NCBI GenBank assembly: GCA_026398575.1
Contig: JAPLSP010000050.1
Span: forward strand, 1 to 32,878
Length of the DNA stretch: 32,878 bases
Source: Candidatus Sumerlaeota bacterium
Lineage (GTDB): Bacteria; Sumerlaeota; Sumerlaeia; JADFCT01
Direction: 5' to 3'
Positions 32,786-32,878 of the stretch are shown here, piece by piece (position 1 is the first letter of the stretch; every line of letters begins with the position of its first letter). Under the pieces are notes generated by a model. That model saw only the letters and a list, made by a program, of their open reading frames with translations, did no database searches and had not been told where the DNA came from. Made by a program: the position numbers and the translations under genes.

Positions 32786-32878
32786 ATGAAAAAAACACTA
32801 AACATAAACCGGGCTAATATCGCCCGCGCTGCGAGACCTTGCGCAAGGGTGGCGGCGGCGGCGATGGGTGCGTCCCGC
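32786..32878 (+). CDS. Possible N-terminus of a gene cut by the window edge
   Basis: An ATG at 32786 opens a frame to the right edge (31 codons): MKKTLNINRANIARAARPCA and then an Ala-rich stretch. A basic start followed by Ala-rich residues could be the beginning of an export signal. Only a weak GGA lies upstream. Too little sequence is present to judge. Confidence 0.3.
   Translation, partial: MKKTLNINRANIARAARPCARVAAAAMGASR

Overview
This looks like a chromosomal fragment of an uncultured bacterium from the Planctomycetota-Verrucomicrobiota-Lentisphaerota (PVC) group or a neighbouring lineage. That reading rests on gene content and style: a large discoidin-plus-hydrazine-synthase-alpha-like haem protein, LamG plus GH32 and GH30-like secreted hydrolases, a secreted formylglycine-generating-enzyme-like domain, a Tat-exported Gfo/Idh/MocA oxidoreductase, BNR-family remnants, and many short GC-rich dispersed hairpin repeats between genes. 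I cannot assign a phylum. No rRNA, tRNA or CRISPR array was seen.

Layout. 1-2.3 kb: the possible tail of an upstream gene, a conserved protein of unknown function, a doubtful small ORF, then a perfect 27-bp-arm palindrome that ends a frameshifted BNR (sialidase-like) pseudogene. 2.4-5.7 kb: a secreted, roughly 1,110-residue hydrazine-synthase-alpha-like protein with three CXXCH haem sites. 5.6-10.2 kb: an AT-richer block carrying a two-gene restriction-modification module, an Eco57I-like methyltransferase coupled by a GTGA overlap to a PD-(D/E)XK nuclease. The ends of both flanking genes share its composition, which suggests a horizontally acquired island. 10-15 kb: a LamG+GH32 glycosidase and a secreted transglutaminase-like protein, followed by a good rho-independent terminator.

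15-20 kb (minus strand): a membrane glycosyltransferase carrying an in-frame 30-bp minisatellite, two paralogous secreted Gly-rich helical proteins with the same C-terminal tail, and a Tat-exported SagB-like nitroreductase. This stretch also holds REP-like hairpins, a 65-bp tandem duplication that copies the nitroreductase start site, and a phased set of four TGCGCA palindromes. 20-26 kb: an FGE-like protein lacking one of the two usual catalytic cysteines, a Gfo/Idh/MocA oxidoreductase, a GH30-like clan-A glycosidase with a LacI-type palindrome upstream, and a multipass membrane protein. This part is mostly export and polysaccharide metabolism.

26-32.9 kb: a single-chain type IIG-like restriction-methylation enzyme whose nuclease motif has ExK changed to KxK and whose specificity region differs in composition. 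It overlaps an MFS-PlsC fusion that probably handles lysophospholipid flipping and acylation. An orphan MNT-type nucleotidyltransferase, an Lrp/AsnC regulator and a truncated ORF follow. The most notable items are the coupled R-M island, the second R-M-like enzyme with its apparent active-site loss and swapped specificity region, the paired Gly-rich proteins with a shared tail, and at least four distinct families of intergenic hairpin repeats, two of which vary in sequence while keeping base pairing.
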